Positions 37,780 through 46,813 of a stretch of 64,000 nucleotides of DNA are shown piece by piece (position 1 is the stretch's first letter; each line of letters starts with the position of its first letter). Origin of the DNA: Duodenibacillus sp. (GTDB lineage: Bacteria; Pseudomonadota; Gammaproteobacteria; Burkholderiales; Burkholderiaceae_F); assembly GCA_017628205.1 (NCBI GenBank), contig JAGBZO010000009.1:40188-104187 (forward strand), read 5' to 3'. The notes under the pieces were generated by a model that had not been told where the DNA came from, made no database searches, and saw nothing but the letters and a program-made list of their open reading frames with translations. A program made the position numbers and the translations under genes.

Positions 37780-38952
37780 ATGCGTAACCAGAGCCCCATA
37801 TACGTGCAAGCCGTCGGCTGCGTCTGTGCCGACGTTCTTTGCATCAATCAATTGCGCGACGCCTTGTTCCAAAACCAACCTTCGGGCATCAAGCCCAACG
37901 CTCGAGTGTTGCCCGATCGTCTCGTTCATTACGGAATGGTTGAACTTGCCGACGAAGACGCCGACTTGCCTCGCACGTTGAGACTGGTTCGTCACGCCTT
38001 ACGTCAACTTGGCTCTCAGGCGGGCCCGCTCGATCGGTTCGAACCCCATCGAATCGGCATCGTTCTCGGCTCTTCGACGTCCGGCCTCAAGGAAACGGAA
38101 GCGGCCATGCAAACGCGCCATCTTCAAGGCTCTCTGCCCGATACGTTCGACATTCGAACGCTCAACTTGCACGAGCCCGCCCGATTCGTCGCGCAAGAGC
38201 TCGGCGTCACCGGCCCCGTTTACACGATCAGCAATGCGTGCGCCTCGGGCGCCATGGCCGTCATCTCCGCCGTTCGCCTGTTGCAATCGGGGTTGGTCGA
38301 CGCCGTCGTCACGGGCGGCATCGACGGCGCCAGCCGTTTCACGACCGCGGGGTTCGACGCGTTGAGCGCCATGAGTCACGAGCCCTGTCTTCCGTTTTGC
38401 GCCGAACGCGCCGGCATCAATCTCGGCGAAGGCGGCGCCCTGTTGTTGCTCACGCGCGAGCCGTCCGACATTTGTGTCAGCGGTTGGGCCGAAACGAGCG
38501 ACGCGCACCATATCTCCGCCCCTCATCCGGAAGGCAAAGGGGCCGTCGCCTGCATGCGAGAAGCGCTTCGTACCGCCCGCTTGACTCCCGATCAGATCGA
38601 CTTCGTCAGTGCGCACGGAACGGGCACGCATCACAACGACGCGGCCGAATCGTCGGCGATTCACGCCGTGTTCGGCGAACAAACGCCCGTCGCCTCTTTG
38701 AAGCATTTGAGCGGGCACACGTTGGCCGGCGCCGGGGCGCTTCAAGGCGCCATCGCCTACGCTCTTTTGACAAACAACGACGAGGGCCTTTTGCCCGCCA
38801 ACACGACCGACGGAACGCTTGATCCGAGTCTTGCGCCCATCAACCTGATTCGAGAACCCGTTCGCCTGCGCCGCCCCTTGAGGCACGTTCTGTGCAACGC
38901 GTTCGCTTTCGGCGGATCAAACGCCACGCTCGTTTTTTCACGTCATTCGTAA
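37780..38952 (+). CDS. apeO: Beta-ketoacyl-ACP synthase (ApeO-like, KS partner of a chain-length factor)
   Basis: About 390-residue condensing enzyme. The full Cys-His-His triad is present: SNACASGAM (Cys near 150), SAHGTGTHHNDAAES (first His) and LKHLSGHTLAGAG (second His); GIVLGSSTSGLKE lies upstream. In aryl-polyene systems such a KS pairs with a chain-length factor to extend the polyene with malonyl-ACP. The ATG at 37780 has no clear ribosome site; an in-frame TTG at 37756 is possible. First gene of a plus-strand cluster whose members mostly overlap or abut. Confidence 0.88.
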   Translation: MRNQSPIYVQAVGCVCADVLCINQLRDALFQNQPSGIKPNARVLPDRLVHYGMVELADEDADLPRTLRLVRHALRQLGSQAGPLDRFEPHRIGIVLGSSTSGLKETEAAMQTRHLQGSLPDTFDIRTLNLHEPARFVAQELGVTGPVYTISNACASGAMAVISAVRLLQSGLVDAVVTGGIDGASRFTTAGFDALSAMSHEPCLPFCAERAGINLGEGGALLLLTREPSDICVSGWAETSDAHHISAPHPEGKGAVACMREALRTARLTPDQIDFVSAHGTGTHHNDAAESSAIHAVFGEQTPVASLKHLSGHTLAGAGALQGAIAYALLTNNDEGLLPANTTDGTLDPSLAPINLIREPVRLRRPLRHVLCNAFAFGGSNATLVFSRHS

Positions 38953-38960
38953 AACCCACT

Positions 38961-39449
38961 ATGTATCACGTCGCATCCCTGCCAGCCGTTTCGGATCGTA
39001 TCGAGAGTCTGCTCCCGCACGCCGACCCCATGTTGTTATTGGATCGCATCATTGGCGCCGATCAGGACGCATGTCTTACGGAAACAGTCATCGGTCGACG
39101 GCACGCGTTATTCTTAAGAGACGACCGTACGGTCAGCAACACTTTATTAATTGAATTGATGGCGCAAACCGTCGGCGTGACGGCCGGCATGCGACTCAAA
39201 GCCCAAGGCGAACATCCAAAAGTCGGCTTTTTACTCGGATCTCGCCATTTCGCGTGCGACTGCGACTGTCTGAACGAAGGCGATCTGATTCGCGTGCACG
39301 TCAAGTGTCTTTACTTTTCCGACGGCGAGTTGCCGAGTCAATTTCAATGTACCGCTTACCGCAACGATGAAACGGAACCGGTCGGAACGGCTAATTTGAC
39401 GGTCTATCAACCTAAGGATTTATCTGCATGGAACAACTCAGCGTCTTGA
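38961..39449 (+). CDS. apeP: ApeP-like hotdog dehydratase subunit
   Basis: 162-residue hotdog-fold protein. LLPHADPMLLLDRIIGAD at the N-terminus and TLLIELMAQTVGVTAGMRLKAQG match FabZ/FabA-type dehydratases, keeping the helix Glu and Gln. The catalytic GHFPxxP His motif is replaced (segment HALFLRDDRTVSN), so alone it looks incomplete. APE dehydratases act as an ApeI:ApeP heterodimer; the His could come from the ApeI-like domain fused to the ligase at 45080-46813. It overlaps the ketoreductase gene by 22 bp. Confidence 0.83.
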   Translation: MYHVASLPAVSDRIESLLPHADPMLLLDRIIGADQDACLTETVIGRRHALFLRDDRTVSNTLLIELMAQTVGVTAGMRLKAQGEHPKVGFLLGSRHFACDCDCLNEGDLIRVHVKCLYFSDGELPSQFQCTAYRNDETEPVGTANLTVYQPKDLSAWNNSAS

Positions 39450-40156
39450 TTACGGGCTCTTCTCGAGGTATTGGACGCGCCGTCGCGCTTCGTTTGGCGC
39501 AAAGCGGCTATCGGATTGTCGTTCACGGCTCCCGTCCGAGCGACGATTTGAACGAAACCGTCCGACTGATCAACGAACTGGGCGCGAACTGTCGCTCGCT
39601 TTGCTTTGACGTCTCGGATCGTGAAGCCGCCCGCAACGCGTTGCTTGCCGACATTGAAACGCACGGGATGTATTACGGCATCGTTTGCAACGCCGGCATC
39701 AGCGCCGACTGCACTTTTGCCGGCATGAGCGAGGACGATTGGGATCGCGTCATTCGAACCGATCTGGACAGTTTTTTCAACGTTGTTCAACCTCTGGTCA
39801 TGCCGTTGGTACGCCGCCGCAAACCCGGTCGCATCGTTGTCATGAGCTCCGTCTCCGGCGTCGTCGGCAATCGCGGACAAGTCAATTACTCAGCCGCCAA
39901 AGCCGGCTTGATCGGAGCGGCCAAAGCGTTGGCGACCGAGTTGGCCGGACGTCGCATCACCGTCAACGCGGTAGCTCCCGGACTGATTGAAACCGACATG
40001 ATCACGCAGGAAGTGCTTGATCACGCTTTGCCCGCCATCCCCATGGGACGCACCGGGCGCCCCGAAGAAGTCGCCGGCCTCGTCAATTTCCTGATGAGCG
40101 AGGAAGCGTCCTACATCACCCGCCAGGTCATTCAGGTCAACGGAGGCTTGTCATGA
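39428..40156 (+). CDS. apeQ: 3-ketoacyl-ACP reductase (ApeQ/FabG-like)
   Basis: 242-residue short-chain dehydrogenase reducing beta-ketoacyl-ACP with NADPH. Cofactor loop GSSRGIGRAVALRL (about 11-24), CNAGIS, catalytic Ser in VMSSVSGVVGNRG and YSAAKAGLIGAAK (Tyr/Lys), VAPGLIETDM. All catalytic residues are present. The stop overlaps the next ketosynthase by 4 bp. No enoyl reductase is found in the cluster, consistent with a product that keeps conjugated double bonds. Confidence 0.9.
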   Translation: MEQLSVLITGSSRGIGRAVALRLAQSGYRIVVHGSRPSDDLNETVRLINELGANCRSLCFDVSDREAARNALLADIETHGMYYGIVCNAGISADCTFAGMSEDDWDRVIRTDLDSFFNVVQPLVMPLVRRRKPGRIVVMSSVSGVVGNRGQVNYSAAKAGLIGAAKALATELAGRRITVNAVAPGLIETDMITQEVLDHALPAIPMGRTGRPEEVAGLVNFLMSEEASYITRQVIQVNGGLS

Positions 40157-41397
40157 AGCGACGCGTCGTCATTACGGGTTTCGGCGCCATCAGCCCTCTT
40201 GGGAACGATTGGCCCTCCGTCAAGGCCAAACTGTTGTCTCAAACCAATGCGGTGCAAGTCATCGAGCAATGGAAGGACATCGAAGGTTTGCGCACGCGAT
40301 TGGGCTGTCCGGCCGCCGACTTCGACTTGCCTTCCGACAGATTCACTCGCAAGACCATGCGTTCGATGGGACGAGTCGCCCTTTTGGCCGTCCGAGCCAC
40401 GGACATGGCATTGGCCGACGCCGACATCGACAAGAGCTTGTTGCGCGGAGGCGAATTGGGCATTGCCTACGGCTCCTCCACCGGCAGTCCGGATTCGTTT
40501 TCCGACATTGCCAACCTGATTTCGCATCACAGCACCCAGGGCATGAACGCCAACACGTACATTCGCATGATGAGCCATACCGCGCCGGTCAACATCGGCG
40601 TCTTTTTCGGCATCAAAGGGCGCATCATCACGACGAGCTCGGCTTGCACGTCCAGCTCGCAGGCCATCGGTTACGCGTTCGAAACCATTCAATCGGGCAA
40701 GCAAAAAGTCATGATTGCCGGCGGCTCCGAAGAATTGCATGTCAGCGGCTCGGCCACGTTCGACACGCTGTTCGCCACCAGCACGGAATACAACGATCGT
40801 CCCTCTCTGTCGCCGCGTCCTTACGACGCCGCTCGGGACGGATTGGTGATCGGCGAAGGCGCCGGTACGCTGATTCTCGAAGAGCTTGAACACGCCCTCG
40901 CGCGCGGAGCCAAAATTTATGCTGAAATCGTCGGTTTCGGCACGAACTCCGACGGAACCCACATTACCAATCCGCAATCGGAACAAATGGCGCAAGCCAT
41001 GCGTTTGGCTTTAAAAGACGCCGACCTCGCGCCGGAAACGATCGGCTACGTCAATACGCACGGAACTGCAACCGATCGCGGCGACGAAGCTGAAAGTCAT
41101 GCGACTTTTGCTGTTTTTGGAGGCGCTGTTCCCGTTTCGACGCTTAAAAGTTACATGGGGCACACTTTGGGGGCTTGCGGCGCTCTCGAAGCCTGGATGA
41201 GCATCCAAATGATGAACGAAGGATGGTTCTGTCCCACGATCAATTTGACGCAACGCGCTCCCGAATGCGCCGCGCTCGATTACATCGTGAACGAGCCCCG
41301 TCGAATCGAAACCGATTACGTCATGAGCAATAATTTCGCCTTCGGCGGCATCAACACCTCGCTGATCTTCCGCCGTTGGGCCAATTCTCAGGAATAA
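40153..41397 (+). CDS. apeR: Beta-ketoacyl-ACP synthase (ApeR-like)
   Basis: 414-residue ketosynthase, a second complete condensing enzyme. Catalytic Cys in TTSSACTSSSQAIGYA (near 168), His in VNTHGTATDRGDEAES and TLKSYMGHTLGACGALE. It differs from the first KS in being FabF-like full length. In E. coli the homologous homodimeric KS makes the first condensation from the aryl starter. Placed right after the ketoreductase with an ATGA overlap. Confidence 0.9.
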   Translation: MKRRVVITGFGAISPLGNDWPSVKAKLLSQTNAVQVIEQWKDIEGLRTRLGCPAADFDLPSDRFTRKTMRSMGRVALLAVRATDMALADADIDKSLLRGGELGIAYGSSTGSPDSFSDIANLISHHSTQGMNANTYIRMMSHTAPVNIGVFFGIKGRIITTSSACTSSSQAIGYAFETIQSGKQKVMIAGGSEELHVSGSATFDTLFATSTEYNDRPSLSPRPYDAARDGLVIGEGAGTLILEELEHALARGAKIYAEIVGFGTNSDGTHITNPQSEQMAQAMRLALKDADLAPETIGYVNTHGTATDRGDEAESHATFAVFGGAVPVSTLKSYMGHTLGACGALEAWMSIQMMNEGWFCPTINLTQRAPECAALDYIVNEPRRIETDYVMSNNFAFGGINTSLIFRRWANSQE

Positions 41398-41406
41398 GGC
41401 AGCTTT

Positions 41407-42468
41407 ATGAGTCATACCATGGACATCCTGACGGCGCTCAAACAAGCCCAGCGCATCGCGTTCGCTCCTTTCGTTTTTCAGGCTACCGTTTCGGCCCTGC
41501 GGTTGGGGCTGCTCAAAACGTTGCACGCGTCCGATCGACCGTTGCCCGTGTCGGCCGTGGCCGAACGCTCCGGCGTCAGCGAGTACGGCGTCAAAGTCCT
41601 ACTCGAAACGCTGTTGGTAGCGGACGTCGTTTCCCATGACGAAGACGGCTATCGACTCACCAAAGTCGGCGAAGTCTTGTTGTTCAATCCCATGACGGAA
41701 GTGAATCTCAACTTCACCGCCGACGTTTGCTACAAAGGCCTTGCCTATCTAACCGACGCCGTTGTCACCGGAACGCCGTCCGGTCTTAAAGAGTTGGGGC
41801 CTTGGCCGACGATTTACCCCGCCCTGAGTCAGCTGCCGGAGCCAGCTCGCGACAGTTGGTTCAAATTCGACCACTACTACTCTGACCAAGTGTTCAATCG
41901 GTGCGCCGGCTGGATCGATCGACATCTCAAGCCCGCCCGCTTGTTTGACATCGGCGGCAACACGGGGCGCTTTGCCGGCACCTGTTTGCAACGCATGCCC
42001 TACGCGAACGTCACCATCGTCGACTTGCCCGAACAGTGTCAATTAGCCCGAGACAATCCCGACTTGGCCGCCGTTCGCGACCGTTTGCAAACGGCCAGCG
42101 TCAACTGGCTCGATCCCGACGCGCTGCCTCAGACCGACACCAAGGCCGACGTCATTTGGATGAGCCAGTTTCTGGACTGCTTCTCACCCGAACAGGCCGT
42201 CAGCATTCTTCGACGCGCCAAACAACTGCTCAAGCCCGAGGGCAAAATCGTCATCCTCGAATGCCTTTGGGACCGACAGGAGCATGAGGCCGCCCGTTTG
42301 AGCATCGTTTGCACCTCACTCTATTTCACGGCCATCGCCAACGGCAACTCACGCTTCTTTACGCATCCCGAATTGCTCGCGATCGTCAAAGAAGCCGGTC
42401 TTGTCGTCGAAGAAACGCAAGACGGGCTGGGCATCTCGCACACGTTGCTCGTTTGCCGTTCCGAATGA
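41407..42468 (+). CDS. SAM-dependent methyltransferase of the polyene-like cluster
   Basis: 353 residues. The N-terminal half (about 1-90) is a winged-helix dimerisation domain (VSAVAERSGVSEYGVKVLLETLL), as in O-methyltransferase-type enzymes. The SAM motif is LFDIGGNTGRFAGTC (about 178-192), with VDLPEQC as the following acidic loop. In the APE pathway a methyltransferase modifies the aryl head group; C- versus O-methylation cannot be read from sequence. It starts 9 bp after the ketosynthase, which suggests co-transcription. Confidence 0.82.
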   Translation: MSHTMDILTALKQAQRIAFAPFVFQATVSALRLGLLKTLHASDRPLPVSAVAERSGVSEYGVKVLLETLLVADVVSHDEDGYRLTKVGEVLLFNPMTEVNLNFTADVCYKGLAYLTDAVVTGTPSGLKELGPWPTIYPALSQLPEPARDSWFKFDHYYSDQVFNRCAGWIDRHLKPARLFDIGGNTGRFAGTCLQRMPYANVTIVDLPEQCQLARDNPDLAAVRDRLQTASVNWLDPDALPQTDTKADVIWMSQFLDCFSPEQAVSILRRAKQLLKPEGKIVILECLWDRQEHEAARLSIVCTSLYFTAIANGNSRFFTHPELLAIVKEAGLVVEETQDGLGISHTLLVCRSE

Positions 42469-42482
42469 GTCGCGAGGTCGTC

Positions 42483-43208
42483 ATGCATTTTTACGTCGAA
42501 TCGTTCAGCGCACGAACCGCAACGACAGCACGAGCAGACTCCTGGATGCAATGGTCTCGAACGGGATTGTTGCCGCCCGATGAAACGCCGCCCGTTTGTG
42601 CCGTGCCCCCCTTGTTGCGACGACGTCTGACGCCTTTGGGTCGGTTGGCGTTGGGCGCGTTGGCCGAGTTGACGCCCAAACCCAACGAGCCGATGATTTT
42701 CGCCTCCAGTTGGGGCGACATTGCCCGCTCGTTTTCGCTCATGGAAACGTTGGCGCGTGATAACGAAATCAGCCCGACCCATTTTTCGGCGTCCGTTCAC
42801 AACGGCATCGGGGCCGTCGCCAGCATCTGGCAGGGTAATACGACCGCCTACAAAGCGATCTGCGCCGAGGAGTTCACAACCGAGTCGGCTCTGTTGGAAG
42901 CGTGGCTCATGCTAGGCGCCGACCACGAGTCGGTCGTGCTCGTGCGGTATGAGGACGTCATGCCCGAAGCCTGGTATCACGACGGCCTGAAGGATACGCC
43001 GACAAGCGCTTTTGCCTGGGCCGTGCGACTAACGCGTGAGCAACCGCCTCAATCGCTTTGCCGCTTCGGTCTGACGGCCTCTCAATCGTCTTGCGACGCC
43101 GTGCGCGCCCCGAGCCGCTACCACCTTGAAGATTTGGCCTTCTTGCTCTCGGACGCACCCGAATTCGTCCATTCCGACGATCAACGCGCCTGGATCTGGA
43201 GGAAATGA
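42483..43208 (+). CDS. apeC: Chain-length-factor-like ketosynthase fragment (ApeC-like, Ketoacyl-synt_2)
   Basis: 241 residues resembling only the N-terminal half of a ketosynthase, the Ketoacyl-synt_2 type. THFSASVHNGIGAVASIWQGN is the family hallmark. The second KS half with the two catalytic His is absent, so it cannot condense alone and most likely pairs with the ApeO-like KS as chain-length factor. The residue at the usual nucleophile position appears to be Cys (AICAEEFTTES) by a rough alignment. The ATG at 42483 has GAGG 7 nt upstream; ATG 42465 overlaps the previous stop and is the alternative. Confidence 0.78.
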   Translation: MHFYVESFSARTATTARADSWMQWSRTGLLPPDETPPVCAVPPLLRRRLTPLGRLALGALAELTPKPNEPMIFASSWGDIARSFSLMETLARDNEISPTHFSASVHNGIGAVASIWQGNTTAYKAICAEEFTTESALLEAWLMLGADHESVVLVRYEDVMPEAWYHDGLKDTPTSAFAWAVRLTREQPPQSLCRFGLTASQSSCDAVRAPSRYHLEDLAFLLSDAPEFVHSDDQRAWIWRK

Positions 43209-43987
43209 ACGTGCAACCGTCGTCCAAACTGAACTATGTCTGGCGCGTCGTCGCCACCGGATTTTGTTTTTTAACGTTCTCTTGCATGGGACTTGCTTTT
43301 CGTTTCTTGGCCTGTCCCTACGTCAGTTTGGCCGCCCGAACGCAACGAGAGCGCGAGCTCAAAGCTCGTCGGATCGTCAGACACAGTTTCGCCTGGTTCG
43401 TTCGGCTTATGCAACGAACGGGAATCTTGCAATGGCGCGTTCGCGGACGCGAGCGACTTCACGGCGGCGCCCAACTGGTTTGCCCTTCGCACCCGACCCT
43501 GATCGACGTCGTGTTGACCATGAGCATGATCGACAACGCGAACTGCATCGTCAAAGCCGATTTGAAGCGTTCGTTTGCCATGAGTTCCCCCATTGCGACC
43601 ACCGGCTACATCGCGAACGACTCCGGATCGGAGTTGATCGAAGCGTGCGCACAAAGCCTCAAAGCCGGCGACACGCTGATCATCTTTCCCGAAGGCACCC
43701 GAACCCGCCCGGGCAAGGAGCCCAAACTGCATCACGGCGCCGCGGCGACGGCGCTGTTGGCCGCCATGCCGATCACGCCAGTCGTCATTACATGCACGCC
43801 GCCAAGTTTGATGAAGGGAATTCCATGGTACCGCATCCCACCTAGTAAAATGTCGTTTGAGATTGACGTGCTCGAGCCGATCGATATCGAGCCTTTTTTA
43901 CAAATCGAACGTCAACACGGGCGCCCCATCGCGGTTCGGCGACTAACCGAATCGCTCAAATCCGCCCTGTTCAAAAATAACCATTGA
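43205..43987 (+). CDS. PlsC-type 1-acyl-glycerol-3-phosphate acyltransferase-like protein
   Basis: 260-residue membrane-associated acyltransferase. An N-terminal hydrophobic segment (VVATGFCFLTFSCMGLAFRFLA) is followed by the HX4D motif in CPSHPTLIDVVLTM (about 95-108) and FPEGTRTRPG. In APE loci a protein of this type is thought to attach or transfer the polyene chain, but its acceptor is not known. ATGA overlap with the preceding gene. Confidence 0.85.
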   Translation: MNVQPSSKLNYVWRVVATGFCFLTFSCMGLAFRFLACPYVSLAARTQRERELKARRIVRHSFAWFVRLMQRTGILQWRVRGRERLHGGAQLVCPSHPTLIDVVLTMSMIDNANCIVKADLKRSFAMSSPIATTGYIANDSGSELIEACAQSLKAGDTLIIFPEGTRTRPGKEPKLHHGAAATALLAAMPITPVVITCTPPSLMKGIPWYRIPPSKMSFEIDVLEPIDIEPFLQIERQHGRPIAVRRLTESLKSALFKNNH

Positions 43988-43995
43988 GAATCAAA

Positions 43996-44259
43996 ATGAC
44001 CGATCAAGCATTGCAGCAAGAACTCAAAGAACTCATCATCGAGGCTTTGAATTTGGAAGACGTTACGCCCGAGGACATTGAGGCCGATGCTCCTTTGTTC
44101 GGCGACGGTTTGGGACTGGACTCCATCGACGCGTTGGAACTGGGGCTGGCATTGAAGAAGCAATACGGCATCACCATGTCGGCCGAAAGCGAAGACAACA
44201 AAAAGCACTTTGCCAGTCTGAACGCCTTGGCCCAGTACGTAGCCGCCAATCGCCAATAA
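43996..44259 (+). CDS. apeE: Acyl carrier protein (ApeE-like)
   Basis: 87-residue ACP. The phosphopantetheine Ser lies in GLGLDSIDALELGLAL (near 39), in a typical acidic four-helix frame (start MTDQALQQELKEL). The ATG at 43996 is preferred over an upstream in-frame TTG at 43984. One of two ACPs in the cluster; likely carries the growing polyene. Confidence 0.9.
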   Translation: MTDQALQQELKELIIEALNLEDVTPEDIEADAPLFGDGLGLDSIDALELGLALKKQYGITMSAESEDNKKHFASLNALAQYVAANRQ

Positions 44260-44278
44260 CCACGCAGGGAGTGTCGTC

Positions 44279-44533
44279 ATGGTTACCGAACAACAAATTT
44301 TCGAGAAAATCAAAAGCATCCTGAGCAATACGTTCGAAGTGCCCGAGGAAAAAATCACGCTTGAAGCCAAACTCTACGACGATCTGGAAATCGACTCGAT
44401 CGACGCCGTCGACATGTTGGTCGAGCTCGCCCCGTTCTTGGGCAATAAGAAAATTTCGCCGGCCGCTTTCAAGCAAGTACGTACCGTCGGCGACGTTGTA
44501 AAGGCCATTCACGCCCTGTTGCAAGCCGAGTAA
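44279..44533 (+). CDS. apeF: Acyl carrier protein (ApeF-like)
   Basis: 84-residue ACP with the attachment Ser in LEIDSIDAVDMLVEL (near 40). It differs clearly from the other ACP, so the two probably have separate partners, e.g. aryl starter versus extension. GGGAG lies before the ATG. The next gene starts 4 bp after its stop. Confidence 0.9.
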   Translation: MVTEQQIFEKIKSILSNTFEVPEEKITLEAKLYDDLEIDSIDAVDMLVELAPFLGNKKISPAAFKQVRTVGDVVKAIHALLQAE

Positions 44534-44537
44534 AGCC

Positions 44538-45083
44538 GTGTTGCAAAAGGCTCTGCTGTCAATCGTTTTTGCGTTGTATCCGCTGCTCGTTTATGTCGGG
44601 CTTCGATCCGGATGCTTGCATTGGGTTGCCGCGGGCCTTTGTGTTTTTGCCCTCTGGCGCGCGTTCGTTCAACGCACACGCCTGGCAACGGCATCGGCTG
44701 CATGCGCCGTCGCTTTGGCCGCGGTCGCGCTGTATTTCAACGATGCCGTTGCGCTCAAGCTGTACCCCTTCGTCATGAACGTCGCGTGGCTTTTCGGTTT
44801 TCTCATCTCGCTGCAAAGCGTGCCGGCCATCGAACGTTTCGCCCGCCTAAAGGTGTCGGATTTACCTCCGTCGGCCGTTGCGCACTGCCGCCAGATGACA
44901 CAACTGTGGTGTGTCTTTTTCGTTCTCAACGGTTTGATTGCTTTGGACTCCGCTCTGTTTCGTTCCGAACAGTGGTGGACGCTTTATAACGGCGCCATTG
45001 CCTACGGCCTGATCGGTTTGATGTTTCTTTTCGAATGGTGCGTTCGTCGATATCGACAGGCGCACGACTGCGACACAAAATGA
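44538..45083 (+). CDS. Integral membrane protein of the polyene-like cluster (COG4648-like)
   Basis: 181 residues with about five hydrophobic helices and conserved AIERFARLKVSDLPP in the middle. It matches the predicted membrane protein found in APE loci (ApeG-type). Starts at GTG 44538, four bases after the ACP stop, and overlaps the ligase gene by ATGA. Function unknown. Confidence 0.75.
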   Translation: MLQKALLSIVFALYPLLVYVGLRSGCLHWVAAGLCVFALWRAFVQRTRLATASAACAVALAAVALYFNDAVALKLYPFVMNVAWLFGFLISLQSVPAIERFARLKVSDLPPSAVAHCRQMTQLWCVFFVLNGLIALDSALFRSEQWWTLYNGAIAYGLIGLMFLFEWCVRRYRQAHDCDTK

Positions 45084-46813
45084 CCCATTCGCTTTTTGTC
45101 TATACCTCCGAGCTGTTGACCCGCCCCGAACTGGACGAGCGCACGTGCGTTCTCTTGCCGGGACAAGTCAAAACGTGGGGGCAATTCGTGCGAGACGTCA
45201 ACGGTTGGAAGTTGGCGTTTCAAGCCGGCGGCTTTCAACGCGTCGCTCTATACGGCGAAAACGTTTACGACTCGGCGGCCCAACTGTTCGGCGCTTGGGC
45301 AGCCAAAGTCACGGCCGTTTTGCCTTCGGACACCTCGCCGGGCACCTGTCGTCGCTTGATCGAACAGGGCGTCGTCGAGGCCGCTGCCGGCCGATTCCAT
45401 CCCGACGTCTTCACCCTGCCCATCGTGACGCCCCTGCCCACGCAGGAGCCTTGTCGCGATCGTTTCGATGAGAATTTGCCGTTGGTCGAACTGTTCACAT
45501 CCGGTTCGACCGGGGAACCCAGCCGCATCGTCAAACGACTGCGTCAACTGTTCGTCGAAGTGCAGAGCATCGAAACCCGACGTCACGGCGCAAACGCCGT
45601 GTCCGACAGCGACACTTGCATCATTTCAACGGTCAGCCAGCAACATATCTACGGACTGCTGTTTTTCCTGTTGTGGTCGTTTTCTTCCGCACGCATCGTT
45701 TGGGGAGAACGTATCGAATACCCCGAACAACTGATCGAACGCTTGAGTCTGGCGCCCAACTGGATTTGGATCGCCAGCCCCGCTCACCTCAAACGCCTGC
45801 CGACCCATCTGGATTGGGAGGGCGCGCGCTCAAAAATCTCGACGATCTACTCGTCCGGCGGTCCGCTCTTTGAAGAAGGACTGCTCCACGTACACCAATT
45901 GCTCGGAAAAACACCCGTGGAATTATTGGGCAGCTCGGAGTCGGGCGGCATCGCATGGCGTCAACGCGCAGTCGATGCCGATGCGCGTATCTCGGGCACA
46001 GCTTGGCAGGCCTTGCCCGCCGTTCAATGGCGTTGCGAAAACGGTCTGTTGGTCATTCGCAGCCCTCAATTGACCTCGGACAATTGGGAAACCACAAGTG
46101 ACAAAATCGTTCCGCTTGACGAGCATGCGTTCGAACACGTCGGCCGAGCCGATCGTATCGTCAAAATTGAAGAAAAGCGCGTCTCGCTCTCGCAAATCGA
46201 AAACCTGTTGACCGCCGATCCCTTGATTGAAACGGCCAAAGCCTTTCAACTCAAGGATCCCAAACGTTCTTTGGCCGTCGTTGCGTGTCCTAGCCGCGAA
46301 GGCGTGCGGCTGATGCGAACCCACGGAAAATCCACGCTGGTCAAGACGTTGAAAAACCTGTTGGGTCAACACGTCGAGCGCGTTTGCCTGCCCCGTTACT
46401 GGCGCTTCACTTGGGCGTTGCCGGAAAACTCCATGGGCAAGACGACGGTCGACGCCGCCGAACGTTTGTTCGAACCGACGGCCGTTCAAGCCGTGGCTCA
46501 AGAACGCGATGCCACTCACGCGACGCTGTTGATCACGGTGGCTCGCTCATGCCCTTATTTCGAGGGGCATTTCCCGAACTTCCCGATCTTGCCCGGCGTC
46601 ACGCAACTGGACTGGGCCGATCGCCTGGCGCGTCAACTCTTTCCCGGACGGGGACGACTGGCCGGCGTCAAAACCCTGAAATTCATGCAACCCGTTTTCC
46701 CAAATTCCACCGTTGTTTTAGACTTGACCTTGCGCGACGACGGTTCGGTTGATTTCGCGTACGCATCCACTTCCGATGAACCTCACGCCAAGGGTCGATT
46801 GCTCTATGTCTGA
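45080..46813 (+). CDS. apeH: Fused aryl/acyl-ACP AMP ligase - ApeI-like dehydratase
   Basis: 577 residues. About 1-465 is an AMP-forming ligase: P-loop VELFTSGSTGEPS (near 131), LLGSSESGGIAWR and the catalytic Lys in ENSMGKTTV near 453. It would adenylate an aromatic acid and load it onto an ACP. About 485-577 is a hotdog dehydratase with YFEGHFPNFPILPGVTQ, where the catalytic His is intact. In E. coli these are separate proteins (ApeH and ApeI). There is no stop or frameshift between them, so I read one fused protein. It overlaps the glycosyltransferase gene by 8 bp. Confidence 0.85.
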   Translation: MTHSLFVYTSELLTRPELDERTCVLLPGQVKTWGQFVRDVNGWKLAFQAGGFQRVALYGENVYDSAAQLFGAWAAKVTAVLPSDTSPGTCRRLIEQGVVEAAAGRFHPDVFTLPIVTPLPTQEPCRDRFDENLPLVELFTSGSTGEPSRIVKRLRQLFVEVQSIETRRHGANAVSDSDTCIISTVSQQHIYGLLFFLLWSFSSARIVWGERIEYPEQLIERLSLAPNWIWIASPAHLKRLPTHLDWEGARSKISTIYSSGGPLFEEGLLHVHQLLGKTPVELLGSSESGGIAWRQRAVDADARISGTAWQALPAVQWRCENGLLVIRSPQLTSDNWETTSDKIVPLDEHAFEHVGRADRIVKIEEKRVSLSQIENLLTADPLIETAKAFQLKDPKRSLAVVACPSREGVRLMRTHGKSTLVKTLKNLLGQHVERVCLPRYWRFTWALPENSMGKTTVDAAERLFEPTAVQAVAQERDATHATLLITVARSCPYFEGHFPNFPILPGVTQLDWADRLARQLFPGRGRLAGVKTLKFMQPVFPNSTVVLDLTLRDDGSVDFAYASTSDEPHAKGRLLYV

